64,000 nt of DNA, from contig JAUIRK010000903.1 of the NCBI GenBank assembly GCA_030549495.1, positions 2,170,001 through 2,234,000 of the forward strand, given 5' to 3'. The notes beneath the pieces were generated by a model. That model was not told the DNA's origin, made no database searches, and saw nothing but the letters and a program-made list of their open reading frames with translations. The DNA is from Nectonema munidae (lineage: Eukaryota; Nematomorpha; Nectonematoida; Nectonematidae). Positions 46,476-57,496 of the stretch are shown one piece after another; within the stretch, counting starts at the first letter, position 1; each line of letters starts with the position of its first letter. The position numbers and the translations under genes are program-made.

Positions 46476-46693
46476 TGTTGTAAAGTAAGAAATAAATTTA
46501 TTTGAAGAAAAGTAGGCTTTACTTTCAACGAAGATAAAGAAATGTGAAGGCTTATATACTATTGAAATAGAGTGATTGTGGTTAGAGGGTTAGTTGTAAA
46601 TTGCCAGTGAATTGTGAGCTTTAAATCTATGTTGTGAGGCACCACTTTATCTACAACATTCCAATTATGTTGTGAGGCACTCTATTTACAACA
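46476..46693 (-). repeat. 5' LTR of the gypsy fossil
   Basis: 218 bp, one visible difference from the other LTR. Target duplication CTCGC follows at 46694. Confidence 0.92.
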
Positions 46694-49600
46694 CTCGCTT
46701 AAGCTTGAGAGTTGGTTAAGGAAGATGCAGATGTTGGTAGAGATAGGTTGTCCTAAAAGTAGAAGAGAAAAGCAGATTAGTTTGTTATAGGGTTATCGAC
46801 GGTGGTGAAAGTTGTTTCAATGGTTTCAATGAGGGTTGCTAGGGATTTTAGTAGTGTTGGGTGTAACAGAAGATCTGAGAGTGTTGTTGGAGATCTGTTA
46901 AGTAAAGAAAGGCAGCGAAATAGAAGATCTTGGCGATGATAAGAGAAGATTTGACATGTGAATATGAGGTGGTATGGCGTTTCTATTGTGTCGCATCCGA
47001 AACGACAGTATGAATTTTCGCTTACTTTAATTCGGAAAAGATATGCTTTGCATGGGCAATGGCCTGATAGCCAACGAATGGTTGAACGAGAGGCAAGCGG
47101 CTATTCCTCGCCAAGGGACATTTCTCGCCATCAACATTATTATTAAATAAACATTTGTTGAGTATAGATAAAAATGATATTTTGAAAATATTTTTTATGA
47201 TTTCAAAATTTTGAGAATACTTGGGCAAGATTTTTTCCCACAACGGTTATGGATTGTAGAAATAAAAATTCTGTGCAGTTTATATAGCCATGAATTATTA
47301 TCATTTTGTGCTTTTTTTTAAATAATTAGCAAGATGAACGAGCACGTGCCAATATTTGCTAAATTTGATAGCGAAAAAGGTAGACCAGATAAAGTTATAA
47401 AACTAAAATTTGTGTATTGTATGATAATAGTTGCAAAAGCTACTAAGATCAGACAAACTTAAAAAAATATTCTCTCACCAGGACAACAAGAACTTTTACT
47501 GCAGTAATAGCAATCTGATCACTATCTTCCCTTCTTTTGTAATACTTAAATCCTTCATAAAACATTTTCAGGTATATTTAAAAAATATTTTACAACTAAA
47601 TCTATAAATTTAATAGTATATCTTAAAATATATCTAATATTTATGAGTATATCTAAAAATAATATGATTTGCGTAGAATCAAGTTAAAAATGTGAATTAT
47701 AAATGTTTATAAAAGTGAGTTTGTGCTTTTGTGTTTGCTGAATGGTTTGTGATGCCGCTAGTTATAGAAGAAGTGATGAGAAAAATAATAGTTGCGAGAG
47801 ACACGAGAGAGAAGTGATAATGAAAATAATAATATCATGTGGCAAGAAATCGAGTGGTAGTGTGAAAGCGGGACGATCAAAAGAAAGAAAAATGTATAAT
47901 TAATTCATCACTATATCTCATCCATCTCCTAATGTTGATGGCGAGAAATGTCCCTTGGCGAGGAATGTCCTACAACCGAACGAGGTGGTGTAAATTTTTT
48001 GTTTTTGAAAGTTGTGTGAATTGTGCTGATGTGTGGTAAAGAGGAGATTAGTGCATTTTGAGATGAAGATATGGACATCTGCCATTCTTCTAGAGTGGAT
48101 AAGTGAATGTGTGTTAGAAAGGTTTTGAGAGGTAGGGAGTTGAGAGGAATGTGGGAGGTTAGGTGTAAGTTTGAGGTTAAGTAGTCTACGAGGGAGTTTT
48201 CTGGTATGTTTAGATGAGCAGGGCACCAACATAGGTGTATATGGAAATGTTTTGTAAGATTGATTAGGGAGGAGGCGAGTTGAAAGGAGGGAAATGGGAT
48301 GTTGTGTGATAGAGAGAGATCGTGGATTATGTTTTGTGCATCGGTATAGAAATGGATGGTAGTAAAGTGGGGAAGGAAGTGGTTAATGTTGTTAGTGATC
48401 GTAGTGCAGGCGTGTAAAAGGCTAAAGATTTCGCATTCGAGGATTGAGAGTAGAGGATTTAATTGGGATCGATGGGTGTAAAAGGGGCTAGTGGAAGAGC
48501 CTTTGAAGAAGGCGTAAGCAAAGGAGGTACTTAGGGACTTCTTTGAGGCGTCTGTGAAGATGCGTAGGGAGGTTGGTGAAGAGGTAGAGCGAAGGTATGA
48601 AATTGATTGTTTTGCAAAAAAATTGTTTTTGCATATGGATGTTTTGAGAGGGTTTTGTGCAGATGGGTGAGTTAAAAGAGATGGGTGTATCGAGGGATGA
48701 ACTAGGTAGTTAGCAATATTTGGAGCGTATTTTGCTAATAGATGTGAGTAGAAAGAATAGGATGGAGTATTGTGGTGGGGTGTGATCGGATGAAATGGGG
48801 GAATTAAGTTGTTGTATGTCAAGATGAAGCGCTTAATAATAGTTTTGTTAAGTTGAAGTTGTAATGGTAGGGTGTTAGTTAGAATTTCTAGGCATTGTGT
48901 GGAAGTAGTACGATATGCGTTGGTGATGCAAAGTAGGCAGAGACGGTGTATCTTGTTAAGAAAGTGTATGGTTGTGGGGTGTTTTAAGGAGATGCCCCAG
49001 GAAAGAATTTCATTTGAATTACTAGGAGGATTAAGGATGAGTACATGTATTTGGTGTGTTTGGGACGGAGGCCCCATTTATAAGAGATAGCGCTTTTAAG
49101 TGAAAAAAGGGTGACTGAGAGTTTTTGGTATATTTTTTTAAAGTGTATTGAAAATTTTAGGTTGGACTGAAGGTTTAGTCCTAGATATTTGATAGTCTTT
49201 GATGCAGTTATAGAAGTAGAGGTATTTAAATGAAAGGGTAAATGTTCTATGCATCTGTGTGTGAAGTGAATGAGGTTGGTTTTGCTGTAGTTAAAGAATA
49301 TCTTATGTGTGTTTGCTCTTTCTTGTAGCCTTAGTAGAAATGAAGAGGATTTGGTGAGGTTTTCTTGTTGAGAGTTACTGGTGAAGGTGAATAATATGTC
49401 GTCTGAAAAACATTGGGAGAAATCAGTGTTGGTGTAGATTAGATCGAGAAGCGGGTCTATGAGAACTAGCCAGAGGATATCAGAAAGACATCCTCCTTGG
49501 GGAGTCGAGAGGGTTAGCTTATGGATGCAAAGGGAAGCGCGATGTCGGAAAATGAGACAGCGGTTTGAAAGGTATGAGCTTATAAATTTGATGATGTAAG

Positions 49601-51201
49601 GAGGAAATGATTTGTGTGCAAGGTTAGTGATGATGGCAGGATGCCAGGCTGAGTTGAAAGCGTTGTTTATGTCTAAGAAGATTGCAGAAGAAATTTTCTG
49701 AGTAGAAAGGGAAGAGTCAAGGTAGGTGGCTAGACGAGATAAGGTAGGTGGATAAGACGAGATAGGTAGGTGGCTAGACGAGAGTAAGGCATGCATTGAA
49801 AATAAGGAGTAAATGTTTGTTTAGAATGTGTATTAATATGTTTGGGTGAGATATGGTCGAAGCTAGATGAAGCATTTGTTTTAAGAGAGTTTACTGCTAT
49901 GTTTAATTCATTTAGTGTGATTGGAGGAAAAGTAGGGTTTTGGATGGAGTGAATGATGTTTTTAGAGTGTTCTTGAATTGTGTGGTGAAAGGGGAGATCA
50001 GAAGAGGGAGAGTCGGGGGGAAAGATTGTCGATAGAAATGGAGGATTGTAGTGTGTTGTATGATCGGATGAGCAGGGAAGTATTGTTTCGGGGAGAATAG
50101 AAGGTTTTTTCTTTTTAGTTAGCCTATTGATGATGTTCCATGGGTTGTTTGAGTGTTGGCTGGTGAATTTTACCCATGAGTTCTTTTTAGTTTGAAGTAT
50201 TGCCTATTTGTATTTTTTTTAACAGTAGAATGGATGGAGATGATTAAGGGGGTGGGAGATTTTCGTAGGGTTTTGATAATGCGTTTCAGATTGTTTTTTA
50301 ATGCAGTCAACTTGGGTGTCCAGAAATAGGCATGTTTTCTTTTAGGAAATGGGTTGATAGGAGTGGAGGATAAGATGGAATGTGAGACATGATCATTGAG
50401 AGATAGTGCCGCTTTATCGATGTAAGTGGGAGAGGAGAGGGATGTTAATGTTGGGAGTGAGTTGTTGAGAATGTTGAGATATGTGAGCCAGTGAGTGGTG
50501 TTCTTTTTTATGGTGTTGTTATAGTTTTTGATGGTTGTAGTGTTTATGTGAAGTTGAAATGTTATGAAGGAGTGATCTGAAGCTGATGGGATGTCCGAGA
50601 TTGACCAATTAGATATTAGATTGAGTGTATTTGAAGTGGTTATTGTGAGGTCAATGTGAGAGGTGTATTGTTCGTTGTTAGAAGAGCGTTGGTATGTAGG
50701 GTTTTTACATTTGTCAGCGAGATATAGGTTGTTAGAGCATAAGAAATTGATGACTTGTTGTCCTCGTGAATTTTCTTTGTGGTCCGATCGAGCGTTGCAA
50801 TCGGTTGAGATAATTAAATGATATGTAGACGGGAGTGTGGATGTTGCAAGTGTTAGTGATTGGGAGAAATCAGAGGGGATGGCTATTGGGTGTGAGGGAG
50901 GAGAGTAAAGGGTTGCGAAAAGAAGAGGGTGAGGTTTGGTGTGAACAAGAACAAAGTAAAAATTGTTGGAAGAGAATCGTGGTAATGGTGTGTGGTGAAC
51001 GGTTGATTTTATGAAGATGCATGCTGAATAACAGGATAAAGGTGACGTATGATATAGTAAATAATTTGGTATATTAAAAGAGAGGTTTGGATATGGTTCG
51101 TTAATAGATATAACATCAAAGAAGTGTGAAATTAGAATGTTATATAGGTTTGTCCAAGCGGCATTAGAGTGGTTGAGGTTAATGTGGAGAAAATTTAGCA
51201 T
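46694..51201 (-). pseudogene. LINE-A ORF2: endonuclease, RT, RNase H, Cys/His tail
   Basis: Endonuclease (51201 to about 50550): FLHINLNHSNAAWTNL, VISINEPYPNLS (catalytic Glu), ISTDCNARSDHKENSRGQ (Asp and Asn), IPSASDHSFITFQL (SDH box). RT (49796-48984): AIFLDINNAFNSAWHP (motif A), LTLSTPQGGCLSDILW (motif B), CFSDDILFTF (catalytic box), TIKYLGLNL. RNase H (about 48580-48200): RIFTDASKK, SILECEIFSLLHA, FYTDAQNIIHDL. The tail continues beyond the TIR insertion (about 47095-46800): STIRWLSGHCPCKAYLFRIK, CRFGCDTIETPYHLIFTC. Frame breaks lie between endonuclease and RT and near 49000. A short duplicated phrase (GGTAGGTGGCTAGACGAGA) sits at 49720-49790. Confidence 0.86.
47104..47969. mobile_element. 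866-bp TIR element inside LINE-A, superfamily unknown
   Basis: The left end is ATTCCTCGCCAAGGGACATT then TCTCGCCATCAACATTA (47104-47140), and the right end is its inverse (about 47933-47969). That is about 37 bp of TIR with no mismatch seen. The interior is AT-rich and non-coding apart from a short MNEHVPIFAKFDSEKGRPDK frame (47334 on). It interrupts the LINE-A tail between RNase H and the Cys/His domain. The target duplication is short or absent (nothing beyond 2-3 bp). The TIR sequence is not one I can assign. Confidence 0.85.
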
Positions 51202-51229
51202 AGGAATTTGCTTATTAGAAGGTTGTGTT

Positions 51230-52272
51230 GATTTTGGATGTGTTGTGCGTGTTTAATTTGGAATTCGCAATGTTTGGATGTAGCATTGTGGTGATTGTGG
51301 CAATTAAAGCATGAGAGTTTTGTGGAATCATTTTTGAAGATGCATTCCGATATAGAGTGGCCTCGATTTCCGCAGTGATCGCAATTTGGTGATGCAGCTT
51401 TGCATTTGTTCGTTGAGTGATTGTGTTTTAGACATTTCTGGCATTGGCGATGTAATGGTTTTGCTAAGGTTAGAGTGAGAATGTGATGGTCAACTATGAG
51501 TATAGGAGATTTAAGTAGGTGATTAAAAATGTTAGGGTTGCTAGGTTCTAATATAGCACTATAAGAGAAGGTTCCTGTGATACCAGCTTGGCGTACTGTA
51601 TTAAGGGTGCCAATATCTTTTAGGTTTAAGTTTTCATTAGCAATGGTTGCAGAGAGAGAAGAAAGTGGTGTGGTTATAGGTATGCTTCTGAGTACGAAAC
51701 GGGGTTTGAGGATCGGTAAATCTTCGGATTTAATTCCGTTATTTTGAAGTGTTTGATGTGCTAGTGCTTTTTCTTCAGGTTTTGAAAATTGGAAATAAAT
51801 AGTGCCACTATTTGAAGACCGTGTATTAGAGATGGTGAGTGTGTTTTTATTGGTTTCTAAGTTTTTGACTATTTTTTGTCGGAAGGCAGCTTTCTCGGAT
51901 TTAGAGTCAGAGGGAGTAGCGGGGGACTATTTTTAGAGTAAGCTCGTTATTTAGGAATTACTTGGACTTAGGTGGAGAGGGTTTTTGTCTATCCTCAATG
52001 TTGTTGGATAAACTAGGTGTGGTTATGGAGGAGACTTGTGCGTATGTAGATAATGAGGGGCATGGTTGAGTATGTGGGTGGTGAGTATGAGATAGTTGTT
52101 CAATTTTGTTGGAGTGTGCAAGAGTTACTTCATATTTTAGATTATTAAGGAGGGTAAGGTCTTCTGCATTTAGAGAGGAATTTGCTATAAATTCATTGAA
52201 GAGATTCGCTATTAATTGGGTAGAGGTTAGGTTAGGGGTATCATCGTGACGTGCACGTTTTGGGTTAGACAT
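51230..52272 (-). pseudogene. LINE-A ORF1 with three zinc knuckles
   Basis: Starts MSNPKRARHDDTPNLTSTQL at 52272, an N-terminus rich in Ser, Thr, His and Pro. The C-terminal part (about 51460-51230) holds three knuckles: CQKCLKHNHSTNKC, CDHCGNRGHSISEC and CFNCHNHHNATSKHC. This matches the I-element-type ORF1 that packages the LINE RNA. The frame is interrupted near 51930-51960. Confidence 0.8.
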
Positions 52273-52330
52273 GTGAAATAAGTGTGAGAGAGTGATATGG
52301 TATAAAGATAAAAATTTTAACTCAAAATGT

Positions 52331-52580
52331 AAGGGTATAATTAATAAAAGGTCCTGTTTGTAGATATTAATCTAGGAGCTTTTTATAGCTGATATTTGTT
52401 AAATTTATATAATTATTGTTGCTTTAATAATAGTTTATTGGCTGGTGTTTATATCAAAAAGAAAGCACTTTGTTTAAAGTTTTGTAATTTTGAAAATGGG
52501 TTCAAATGAAAGATTGAAATAACAAAAAACACCTAATATCAAAGCTTTCCAAATGTTTAACAGAAATTAAAATATATATT
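52331..52580. other. AT-rich spacer between LINE-A and the SINE remnant
   Basis: No feature recognised. Confidence 0.35.
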
Positions 52581-52984
52581 GGTTGGTTGGATATAGTGCC
52601 CTATTAGTGTTGGGGGGCGTAAAACGCATCCCCTTGGCTAAAAAATTAATTGTAAAAAATTGGCTGAATCATATCCCTTCAAATTTTGTGACTTTTCCTA
52701 AAATCGCTAGCTGCATCTTTTGAAACCATTTTCATGGTAGTTGAATGACACTTTCACGTCCAAAACTGTCAATCAAAATAAAAAATTAAAATTTTTCAGC
52801 AAAATTTTGACATTATCTGTACTTAACCTTATAACTTAGGATCTATATTATATAATACCCTGAAAATTTATAATTATATACAGTTTAGAACGCATAACAC
52901 TTTATATATTTAATTTTTTCAATAATCATGGCTACTTTTTAGAAAATGTCAATCAAAATTTTGATTGATCAAAAATATATCTAA

Positions 52985-54560
52985 TAAAATATACTTTCAA
53001 ATTTTACATAAAATATATGTTTTTATACTAAATCGGTCATGCTGTTTTCATTTCTGAACTCATTTTTTACATTTAGGATATGAAAACATCTATATGTGTT
53101 AATCAAATTTGCGGTTTACTTCTGAAAATTGTCTCCAAAAACATTCCTTCACATTTTACATAAAAACATATGTGTTATACTAAATCGGACATGCTGGTTT
53201 CATTTCTGGACTCATTTTTTACATTTAGGATTTGAAAATACCTATAAGTAGTAATCAAATTTGCGGTTTACTTCTGAAAATTGTCTCCAAAAACATTCCT
53301 TCACATTTTACATAAAAACATATGTGTTATACTAAATCGGACATGTTGGTTTCATTTCTGGACTCATTTTTTACGTTTAGGATCTGAAAATACCTATAAG
53401 TGTTAATTAAATTTGCGGTTTACTTCTAAAAATTGTCTCCAAATACATTCATTCAAATTTTACAATTAAATATATGTTTTTATACCAAATCAACCATGCT
53501 GTTTTCATTTCTGAACTCATTTTTCACATTTAGAGGTTTTAAAATATCAGTCAAAATTTGCGGTTTACTTCTAAAAGCTATCTCCAAAAATATTCTATAA
53601 ATTTTACATGAAATATTTGTTTTTATACCAAATCGATCATGCTGTTTTCATTTTTGAACTCATTTTTTACATTTAGGATTTGGAAATACCTATAAGTATT
53701 AATCAAATTTGCGGTTTACTTCTGAAAATTGTCTCCAAATATATTTTATTGAAATATATGTTTTAATACCAAATCAATGATGTTGGTTTCATTTCTGGAC
53801 TCATTTTTTACGTTTAGGATGTGAAAATACATATAAGTGTTAATCAAATTTGCGGTTTACTTCTAAAAATTGTCTCCAAAAACATTCATTCAAATTTTAC
53901 AATTAAATATATGTTTTTATACCAAATCAACCATGCTAGTTTCATTTATGGACTCAATTTTTGCAGTTTGAATTTGAAAATACATATAAGTATCAATTAA
54001 ATTTGCGTTTAGTTCTAAAATTTGTTTTTATAGCAAATATATCATGATGATTTCATTTCTGAACACAGTTTTCGCATTTAGAGGTTTTACTGCTAGTGTC
54101 AATCAAATTTGCTGTTTATGTTTGAAAACTATATCACAAAATATTCTCTCTAATTTTACATGAAATATATGTTTTTATACCAATTCGACCATGATAATTT
54201 TTATTTCTGAAATCATTTTTTGCATTTAGAGGTTTTAAATGTCTGAAAGTGTCAATAAATTTTCGATTTACGTCTAATGTCTGCAGAAATATTTTTGAAA
54301 TTTAAATAAAATATGTGTTTTTATGCCAAATGGAAGATGCTGGTTTCATTTTTGGACTCAGGTTTGGCATGTATGGTTTTAAAATATCTGAAAGCTTGAA
54401 TAAGATTTGCGGTTTACTTCTAGATACTGTTTTCAAAAAAATAAAATATCTGTTTTATACCAAATCGACTATGCTTATTTTATTTCTGTAATGGATTTTG
54501 GATAATACAGTTAAAAAATATCTCAAAGTGGTAATTGAATTAGTAATGTATGCCTGAAAA
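52985..54560. repeat. About 150-bp tandem array 1 in element B
   Basis: About ten or eleven units. Landmarks TTTGCGGTTTACTTCTGAAA, TTTCATTTCTGGACTCATTT and ATATGTTTTTATACCAAATC recur every 145-155 bp. The first three to four units are most alike; units decay toward 54560, as in arrays that homogenise at one end. It is the inverse of the array in copy A. Confidence 0.88.
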
Positions 54561-55619
54561 ACAGTTCTGTAAAAAAATTTCAAAAAATGGCTGCATATTA
54601 GGTATATAGTAAAAATATACTTTTTTTTGTATATTTTGGCTTATAATACTTTCTACAATCATCTTAGGTATGAAATATTTATTAAAAAAAAATAAAACGT
54701 ATTATAAATTCTTTTGAAAATTTGTATGAGAGAAGGAACCAAGTTGAAAACTAATTGAAAAGAGAACATGTGATCAAAACAAATAATTAAAAAAAAAAGT
54801 ATCTTGACTAAATGGAAGAACTACAATGTTCTAATGAACTAGGAAGTGGTTTAATTATATAATATTAGATGCTTCAAAAAAGATTTTGAATGTGAAAAAA
54901 AAGTTCCTCTTTTACAAATGAAAAATATTTAAATCTATAGCTTATCATCTAGGATTACAGTTAACATTTAGCTAAGATGGGTAGGAAATATGAAAATTTA
55001 GAATTGGTCAGATTTATCAAAAATGGCACAGGTGCCAATATGTGAGAATTTAGTCACTATTAAGATATTATTAATTTAAATTGAATTTGTCCATCTTTTT
55101 CCTTTTGTGTCAAAGAGATAATTTTTTAGATGAAGAACGTTGACAACTTTTTGTAATTGAACAATCAACATCACGAAAGATTCATCAGAAAAAATCCTTT
55201 GAAATAAGAGTGGTTGACAAATATTCAGGCTTGATAATAAAATACACGATACTGATAAAAAAAGTCTAAGATCACCAAGAAGATTCTTAATCAGAATGCT
55301 TTGAGAGAGGAAAAAAGTAATTTTATCCTTATAAAAAAATTTTCGAACACACATTGAAGAATATAAATTTCTAACGAAAAAAGAGCTACCAAGAAAGGAT
55401 CATCATAGAATGAATATCAAAATTACATACTGTAAATTATAATATGACGTAGAGACTACGAGCCGATAACGAATTTGTAGCCGAAAAGATGGAGGTCCTA
55501 TCGAGTTACATAAGTTACTGTAGAATGAACTATTTTGAGTGAATTAAACACCTAAAGTTAGTTTATTAAATAAATTAAAAAAATAATTACCAGAGAAATA
55601 CTGCAAGTAGAAGTTATTT

Positions 55620-56630
55620 TTATGTTTATATATTTGACATTGATTTACAGGTTTAATCGATTTTTTGACAGGTTTTATTGATTTCATAAAAAATGAACAT
55701 CACTATTAAATTCTGCATACTTGAAATGTATAAAAAAACTTTAAAAGAATCAAAATTTTAATTTTGACATGGGCTGTAATATTTAAATTATTTTGTCAGG
55801 TTTGATTAATTTTTTATAAAAAAAAAAAAGGAATATAACCAGTAAACACAGCCTACTTGAAAATGGGTATATGTGTGTAAAAAACATTATATAATTATTT
55901 AGATAAAAAGTTTCTTTTTTGAGATGAGTTGTCATATGTAAATCACTTTTTTGACAGGTTTGAATTATTTTCATAAAAAATGAATATCACCACTGAATTC
56001 AGCATATTTGAAAATGGGTATACATGTGTAAAAAACTTTATATACTTATTTAGATAAAAAGTTCCTTTTTGAGATGAGCTGTCACATTTAGATCAATTTT
56101 TTGACAAGTTTAATTGATTTTCATAAAAAATGAATATCACCACTGAATTCAGCATACTTGAAAATGGGTATACATGTGTAAAAAACTTTATATACTTATT
56201 TAGATAAAAGTTCCTTTTTGAGATGAGCTGTCACATTTAGATCAATTTTTTGACAGGTTTGATTGATTTTCATAAAAAATGAATATCACCACTGAATTCA
56301 GCTTACTTGAAAATGGGTATACATGTATAAAAAACTTTATATACTTATTTAGATAAAAAGTTTTTTTGAGATGAGCTGTAACATTTAGATCAATTTTTTG
56401 ACAGGTTTGATTGATTTTCATAAAAAATGAATATCACCACTGAATTCAGCATACTTGAAAATGGGTATACATGTGTAAAAAACTTTATATACTTATTTAG
56501 ATAAAAAGTTCTTTTTGAGATGAGCTGTCAAATATAAATCAATTTTTTGACAGGTTTGATTGATTTTCATAAAAATGAATATCACAACTGAATTCAGCAT
56601 CGTTGAAATATATATGTAACATTAAAAATA
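55620..56630. repeat. About 148-bp tandem array 2 in element B
   Basis: About seven units. Landmarks TTTTTTGACAGGTTTGATTG, AATGAATATCACCACTGAAT, TACTTGAAAATGGGTATACA and GAGATGAGCTGTCACATTTA recur about every 148 bp. The middle units (55950-56550) are nearly identical. Not obviously related to array 1 in sequence despite the equal period. One or two decayed units are present in copy A (23370-23560). Confidence 0.9.
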
Positions 56631-56728
56631 TTTACAAAAACTTATTAATCTCTGAGAAAAATAGGGGGGGGGGGCACTTTACGCCCCCCAGCACTTGAGC
56701 GGACAAATTTTGCCCAGCACTAATAGGG

Positions 56729-56847
56729 TTAAGATGGTTAATCTCAGTTTTTGTGAATTTGTTTTTAAGAGTTGGGAGCCTTGTGGATCGAACCCCTGAC
56801 CTTCAACTGTTAAGCTGAGAGGTATACCCTAATAACCATTGAGGCTC
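56729..56847 (-). mobile_element. tRNA-derived SINE, minus strand, interrupted by element B
   Basis: The tRNA-like head occupies 56847-56776 (GAGCCTCAATGGTTATTAGG ... GGGGTTCGATCCACAAGGCTC, a canonical B box). The body follows (AACTCTTAAAAACAAATTCAC ... AACCATCTTAA) and stops at the TTAA where element B begins. In the uninterrupted copy (15616-15790) the same point reads AATCTTAAGCATAATTCGAG, so B entered at or next to this TTAA. Confidence 0.85.
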
Positions 56848-56970
56848 TCAAGATATATATATATAAAAAAAATTTGTCAAATTTTAAAATAAAATAATTA
56901 TAAACCCACTAATATAAAAGTAGATTTTTGTTAACTATTTTTCAAAATAATTATCTGATTTAGGTCTAGG

Positions 56971-57424
56971 CAGTACCCGTGCTTAAAAAATTATTAGGGG
57001 GGGGGGGGGGTCTTAGGGGCAATAAAAATTGGGAGCGTCTTTTCACCCAAAAACACATTCAAAAAACAACATAAGAGGTAACAACAAAAACTATTTAAAT
57101 CAAATAATCAGTGAAATTCAACAAAAAATTACAGATTTGAGAGTTCAAAAGTAAAGGATATTAAAAGTTGGTAAAGCCTAAAGCAAGATTTGGTACAATT
57201 ACATACTAAAATATTATGTTCATGATAAAAAATATATAAAAAAGAAATAAAACTATTTAATAAAAGTACAAATTATATTTCAAAATATTTTTAACCGTTT
57301 ACTTACATAATATTTATCAAAACTTGTGCAAAGACGTATATGAAAGCTAAAAATTGGAATCAAAGATCATAACTATCTAGATATAACTATACAGATCATA
57401 CTTATAACTTATCATAAGAGAAGG
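56971..57424. other. hAT-like left end with a G run, then unassigned AT-rich DNA
   Basis: CAGTACCCGTGCTTAAAAAA then TTATTAGGGG with 14 G (56997-57010) looks like an hAT terminus facing right. The inverse of TTATTAGGGG with a long C run also occurs at about 20411-20443. No partner end was found nearby. The rest is AT-rich without recognised features. Confidence 0.35.
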
Positions 57425-57496
57425 GAGCCTTGGAGATCGAACCACTGACCTTCAACTTTTAAGCTGAGAGGTACACCCTAACCCTAATTGAGGCTC
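57425..57496 (-). mobile_element. tRNA-derived SINE head, minus strand
   Basis: 72 nt matching the other SINE heads, with B box GGTTCGATCTCC and GAGCCT/AGGCTC end pairing. The downstream body is not recognisable, so the copy is truncated or decayed. Confidence 0.72.

Larger units (their letters stand above)
42654..46693 (-). mobile_element. Ty3/gypsy-type LTR retrotransposon fossil, nearly whole, young
   Basis: About 4.0 kb, minus strand, bounded by 218-bp LTRs that begin TGTTGTAAAG and end TTTACAACA and differ at one position seen by eye. The 5-bp target duplication CTCGC is perfect (42649-42653 and 46694-46698). Parts, read on the minus strand: gag with CCHC zinc knuckles (about 46450-45600), an aspartic protease (DTGS motif, about 45530), reverse transcriptase and RNase H (about 45250-43850), integrase (about 43830-42890). 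It looks nearly whole with about two or three breaks. Near-identical LTRs suggest recent insertion. It lies in the 3' part of LINE-A, so it is younger than that LINE copy. Confidence 0.93.
42597..52330 (-). mobile_element. I-like LINE (LINE-A), near full length, split by two insertions
   Basis: Minus-strand LINE running from a 5' region near 52330 through ORF1 (52272 to about 51230) and ORF2 (51201 to about 46700) to a 3' end at about 42597. There a (TACC)4 tail stands (GGTAGGTAGGTAGGTAG on the plus strand), the simple-repeat tail of I-group elements. A TIR element (47104-47969) breaks the ORF2 C-terminus, and an LTR element (42654-46693) breaks the 3' untranslated region at CTCGC. Domain order is ORF1 zinc knuckles, APE endonuclease, RT, RNase H, Cys/His tail. 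Other fragments of the family lie at 12290-14680, 16200-16870 and 19925-20195. Confidence 0.88.
52599..56728 (+). mobile_element. Satellite-bearing TIR element, copy B (most complete)
   Basis: Left end CCCTATTAGTGTTGGGGGGC then GTAAAACGC. The right end on the minus strand is CCCTATTAGTGCTGGGCAAA, then GTCCGCTCAAGTGCTGGGGG and GCGTAAAGTGCC. TTAA follows the right end (56729-56732). Order inside: subterminal block (52620-52980), 150-bp array 1 (52985-54560), unique block (about 54590-55560), 150-bp array 2 (55620-56630), right TIR with a G run. No transposase or other convincing gene. SINE sequence lies on both outer sides: its body and tRNA head at 56729-56847, and a TTGGTTGGTTGGATATA string at 52581-52597 like the SINE 3' end. 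B therefore appears to have entered a SINE, with some 40 bp of SINE lost at the left. Confidence 0.8.

Noticed and set aside
47929-47970. A conserved C-terminal protein motif GHSSPRDISRHQH on the LINE
   Set aside because: These residues are encoded by the TIR of the 47104-47969 element, not by the LINE. The same residues appear in the opposite frame at 47104-47140 for the same reason.
54600-55560. A transposase gene in the unique block of element B
   Set aside because: Only short frames exist (for example one at 55076-55354 minus), with no catalytic motif or similarity that I can see.
22151-56732. A single 34.6-kb giant transposon with A and B as its inverted arms and TTAA at both outer ends
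   Set aside because: The outer ends match in inverse and both touch TTAA, which is suggestive. But B appears to have its own insertion site inside a SINE (SINE sequence on both sides of 52599-56728), the left flank of A is not SINE, a further fragment C exists on its own, and the 27 kb between holds only ordinary nested elements. Two separate copies in opposite orientation explain it better.
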